NCBI RefSeq assembly: GCF_002933875.1 | Contig: NZ_BFAV01000045.1 | Location: 1-64,000 of the forward strand | DNA: 64,000 bases | Direction: 5' to 3' | Source of the DNA: Desulfocucumis palustris | GTDB taxonomy: Bacteria > Bacillota > Desulfotomaculia > Desulfotomaculales > Desulfocucumaceae | Shown: piece after piece, positions 62,434 to 64,000 of the stretch | Position numbering within the stretch: the stretch's first letter is position 1 | How the letters are laid out: every line of letters starts with the position of its first letter | Program-made: the position numbers and the translations under genes | Notes under the pieces: generated by a model | Database searches by the model: none | The model's input: only the letters and a program-made list of their open reading frames with translations | What the model was told of the DNA's origin: nothing

Positions 62434-63603
62434 ATGATGGCAATGCTGGAACGGGTGGTAATACTTTCGGTAACAGCCGGCACAGGCCACATGCAGGCTG
62501 CCGAAGCGATAAAATCGGCCATTCTTGAAAAAAATCCCCGGGCCGAAGTCACGGTGCTGGATACTTTCCGCTACACCAGCCCTTTTCTGGAAAAAGTGGT
62601 GCTGGGAACATACATGGAAATGATAAAAATAACCCCTGTGGTTTACGGGTATTTATACCGCCGGGCGGAAAAGGGCCAGCCGCTGTCCGGCTTCGCCAAA
62701 AATGAGTTTACCAGAATTATGAACAGGTTCAGCGCCGCCAAACTCATTGACTTTCTGGAGGTAAAAAAGCCTCAGGCGGTTATCTGTACTCATCCCTTTC
62801 CCCTGGGCATTCTGGCCACCCAACGGCGGCAGAAAAGGTTCAGCCCTTTGATAGCTGGGGTGTTGACGGATTACACGGTACATTCCTACTGGGTTTTTCC
62901 TGAAGTGGACTGTTACCTGGCGGCCGCTCCGGAACTGGTGGGGGAATTCGGCTATTACCATATACCCCCTGAAAAGGTTTATCCCACGGGAATACCCATT
63001 GAGTTAAAGTTTTCCGTCCGGCTTGACAAAACCGGGATTAGGAAAAAATTGGGGCTTAGCCCGGGTTTGCCCACCATACTGGTAATGGGCGGCGGGCTGG
63101 GAATGGGCTCTGTGGCTGAAACGGTGAAAGCGCTGGGTACGGGAACCGATTCTTGCCAGCTGCTGGTGGTGGCCGGTAAAAACCAGCAGCTCCGGTGGAA
63201 GATCGAACGGCTGGCCGGGGACCTGGTCAACCCTGTAAAGGTCTTCGGTTATGTGGACAATGTAAATGAGCTTATGACCGCTTCGGATTTGATGGTTGGA
63301 AAGGCCGGCGGACTTACCTGCGCCGAGGCCATGGCCAAAGGCCTGCCCATGTTTATTTACGACCCTCTGCCCGGTCAGGAGGAGAGAAATGCGGAGTTTC
63401 TCGTGGCTGCCGGGGCGGCGGTGAAGATAAGCAGGGACGGGGACCTGGTAAAGCAAGTTACCGACAGTATCAAATATCCGGCCCGGCTGGAGGGAATGTC
63501 CAGGTCGGCGTTGACCCTGGCGAAGCCTGATGCGGCCCGGGAGGCGGCCGGACTCATAACGGAGATGTATGCCGAACCTGCCGGGCGTATAAAATGCTTT
63601 TAA
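62434..63603 (+). CDS. MGDG synthase/UgtP-like glycosyltransferase
   Basis: This 389-residue GT28-type protein has an N-terminal acceptor domain 'ILSVTAGTGHMQAAEAIKSA' typical of monogalactosyl/glucosyl diacylglycerol synthases, and a C-terminal nucleotide-sugar domain with 'ILVMGGGLGMG' and 'GKAGGLTCAEAMAKGLPMFI'. It probably glycosylates diacylglycerol or a related lipid at the cytoplasmic membrane. GGAG upstream, 9 bp after proS. Confidence 0.85.
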   Translation: MMAMLERVVILSVTAGTGHMQAAEAIKSAILEKNPRAEVTVLDTFRYTSPFLEKVVLGTYMEMIKITPVVYGYLYRRAEKGQPLSGFAKNEFTRIMNRFSAAKLIDFLEVKKPQAVICTHPFPLGILATQRRQKRFSPLIAGVLTDYTVHSYWVFPEVDCYLAAAPELVGEFGYYHIPPEKVYPTGIPIELKFSVRLDKTGIRKKLGLSPGLPTILVMGGGLGMGSVAETVKALGTGTDSCQLLVVAGKNQQLRWKIERLAGDLVNPVKVFGYVDNVNELMTASDLMVGKAGGLTCAEAMAKGLPMFIYDPLPGQEERNAEFLVAAGAAVKISRDGDLVKQVTDSIKYPARLEGMSRSALTLAKPDAAREAAGLITEMYAEPAGRIKCF

Positions 63604-63613
63604 GGGGTTTTAC

Positions 63614-63643
63614 TTGTCAAGGACAAAACCCTTGTGGTATACT
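63614..63643 (+). promoter_or_regulatory. Promoter of the rimP operon
   Basis: TTGTCA (63614-63619), 18-bp spacer, TATACT (63638-63643). A second TATACT-like box lies at about 63716, near ATTATACTATAC. Confidence 0.65.
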
Positions 63644-63687
63644 ATACGTGGTTTTGTGGGCCAGGTAGAAAGATCTTTTTCGCAAGT

Positions 63688-63711
63688 AGAGTGGGTATCA
63701 CCCACTCTTTC
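63688..63711 (+). terminator. Leader hairpin before rimP
   Basis: AGAGTGGGT (63688-63696) and ACCCACTCT (63700-63708) form a 9-bp stem with a TTT tail. A similar hairpin precedes rimP-nusA in other Firmicutes and probably attenuates the operon. Confidence 0.6.
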
Positions 63712-63765
63712 GTATTATACTATACAATATTTTATATGCGTTCTAGATCAAAGGGGGAAAAATAA

Positions 63766-64000
63766 ATGGCCCGGAGCAATATAGCCGGAATGATTGAAGA
63801 TTTGATTGCCCCGCTGATTGGCGGTATGGGTATAGAATTGGTGGACGTGGAGTTTGTCAAGGAGGGAAACCGCCACTACCTTAGAGTGTTTATCGACAAG
63901 CCGGGTGGCGTCGGCCTGGATGACTGCCAGGCGGTTTCTGAAAAACTGGATGTATTTCTGGACGAAAAGGATCCGGTGCCATATTCCTATACCCTGGAAG
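63766..64000 (+). CDS. rimP: Ribosome maturation factor RimP (truncated by window end)
   Basis: The first 78 codons are present. AAGGGGGAAA precedes ATG 63766. 'MIEDLIAPLIGGMGIELVDV' and 'EGNRHYLRVFIDKPGGVGLD' followed by 'DCQAVSEKLDVFLDE' identify the N-terminal domain of RimP, which assists 30S maturation. It is the expected first gene of rimP-nusA-rbfA. Confidence 0.93.
   Translation, partial: MARSNIAGMIEDLIAPLIGGMGIELVDVEFVKEGNRHYLRVFIDKPGGVGLDDCQAVSEKLDVFLDEKDPVPYSYTLE

Overview
The window looks like a chromosome segment of an anaerobic, spore-forming Firmicute of the Desulfotomaculum/Pelotomaculum type (Peptococcaceae). The evidence is the Gram-positive order trmFO-xerC-hslV-hslU-codY-rpsB-tsf-pyrH-frr-uppS-cdsA-dxr-rseP-ispG-proS-rimP, the SpoVR and YhbH sporulation proteins, a ferredoxin-linked KorDABC oxidoreductase, SLH surface proteins, strong GGAGG ribosome sites with many TTG/GTG starts, and oxygen-independent benzimidazole (bza) genes. 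No rRNA, tRNA or CRISPR array was seen.

The main result is at 1-13761. The gene for the sporulation-associated AAA+ protein PrkA is broken into pieces. A middle piece (1815-2354) and a C-terminal piece (13267-13761) are separated by 10,912 bp that carry a large serine recombinase at the right end. Both junctions share the 4-bp core GGAA. Joining them at that core restores the PrkA reading frame exactly (..ARKE|YDELAKKEV..). In the excised circle, GGAA would sit at the centre of a 58-bp dyad with 22-bp arms matching at 19 of 22 positions, which is the architecture of a serine-integrase attP site. This is a candidate for developmentally controlled excision, analogous to the skin element of sigK. 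The middle piece also starts abruptly at about 1815, so roughly 285 N-terminal residues are missing. Positions 1-1814 (an excisionase-like HTH gene, an XRE repressor and small ORFs, visibly AT-rich) are best read as the right end of a second intervening element whose other end lies before the window.

The cargo of the 10.9-kb element has two themes. One is an attenuated cobalamin riboswitch driving two ThiC paralogues (bzaA, bzaB) for the lower ligand of cobamides. The other is a cyclic-di-GMP module: a CHASE4-PAS-GGDEF-HD-GYP receptor, a CBS-GGDEF protein, and an HD-GYP protein behind a c-di-GMP-I riboswitch. An XRE regulator and a 97-residue protein overlapping the recombinase gene complete it.

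Region 13830-15522 holds yhbH and a GNAT-like gene. 15840-18582 is the korDABC operon. 18583-33124 is an envelope region: an unidentified structured leader, tandem YezD-like (DUF2292) genes, two SLH proteins, two stalk-domain proteins flanking pstSCA, a nine-repeat FN3 surface protein, an HtrA-like protease, pstB on the opposite strand, and an Ig-like surface protein. 33489-41449 holds a sigma-54 activator, spoVR, an FtsA-like ATPase with ubiquitin-like repeats, a Ca2+/H+ antiporter and small membrane proteins. 41626-64000 is a conserved housekeeping block from dprA and topA to the truncated rimP. GGGGACA/GGGGTCA palindromes resembling REP elements are scattered through the intergenic regions.
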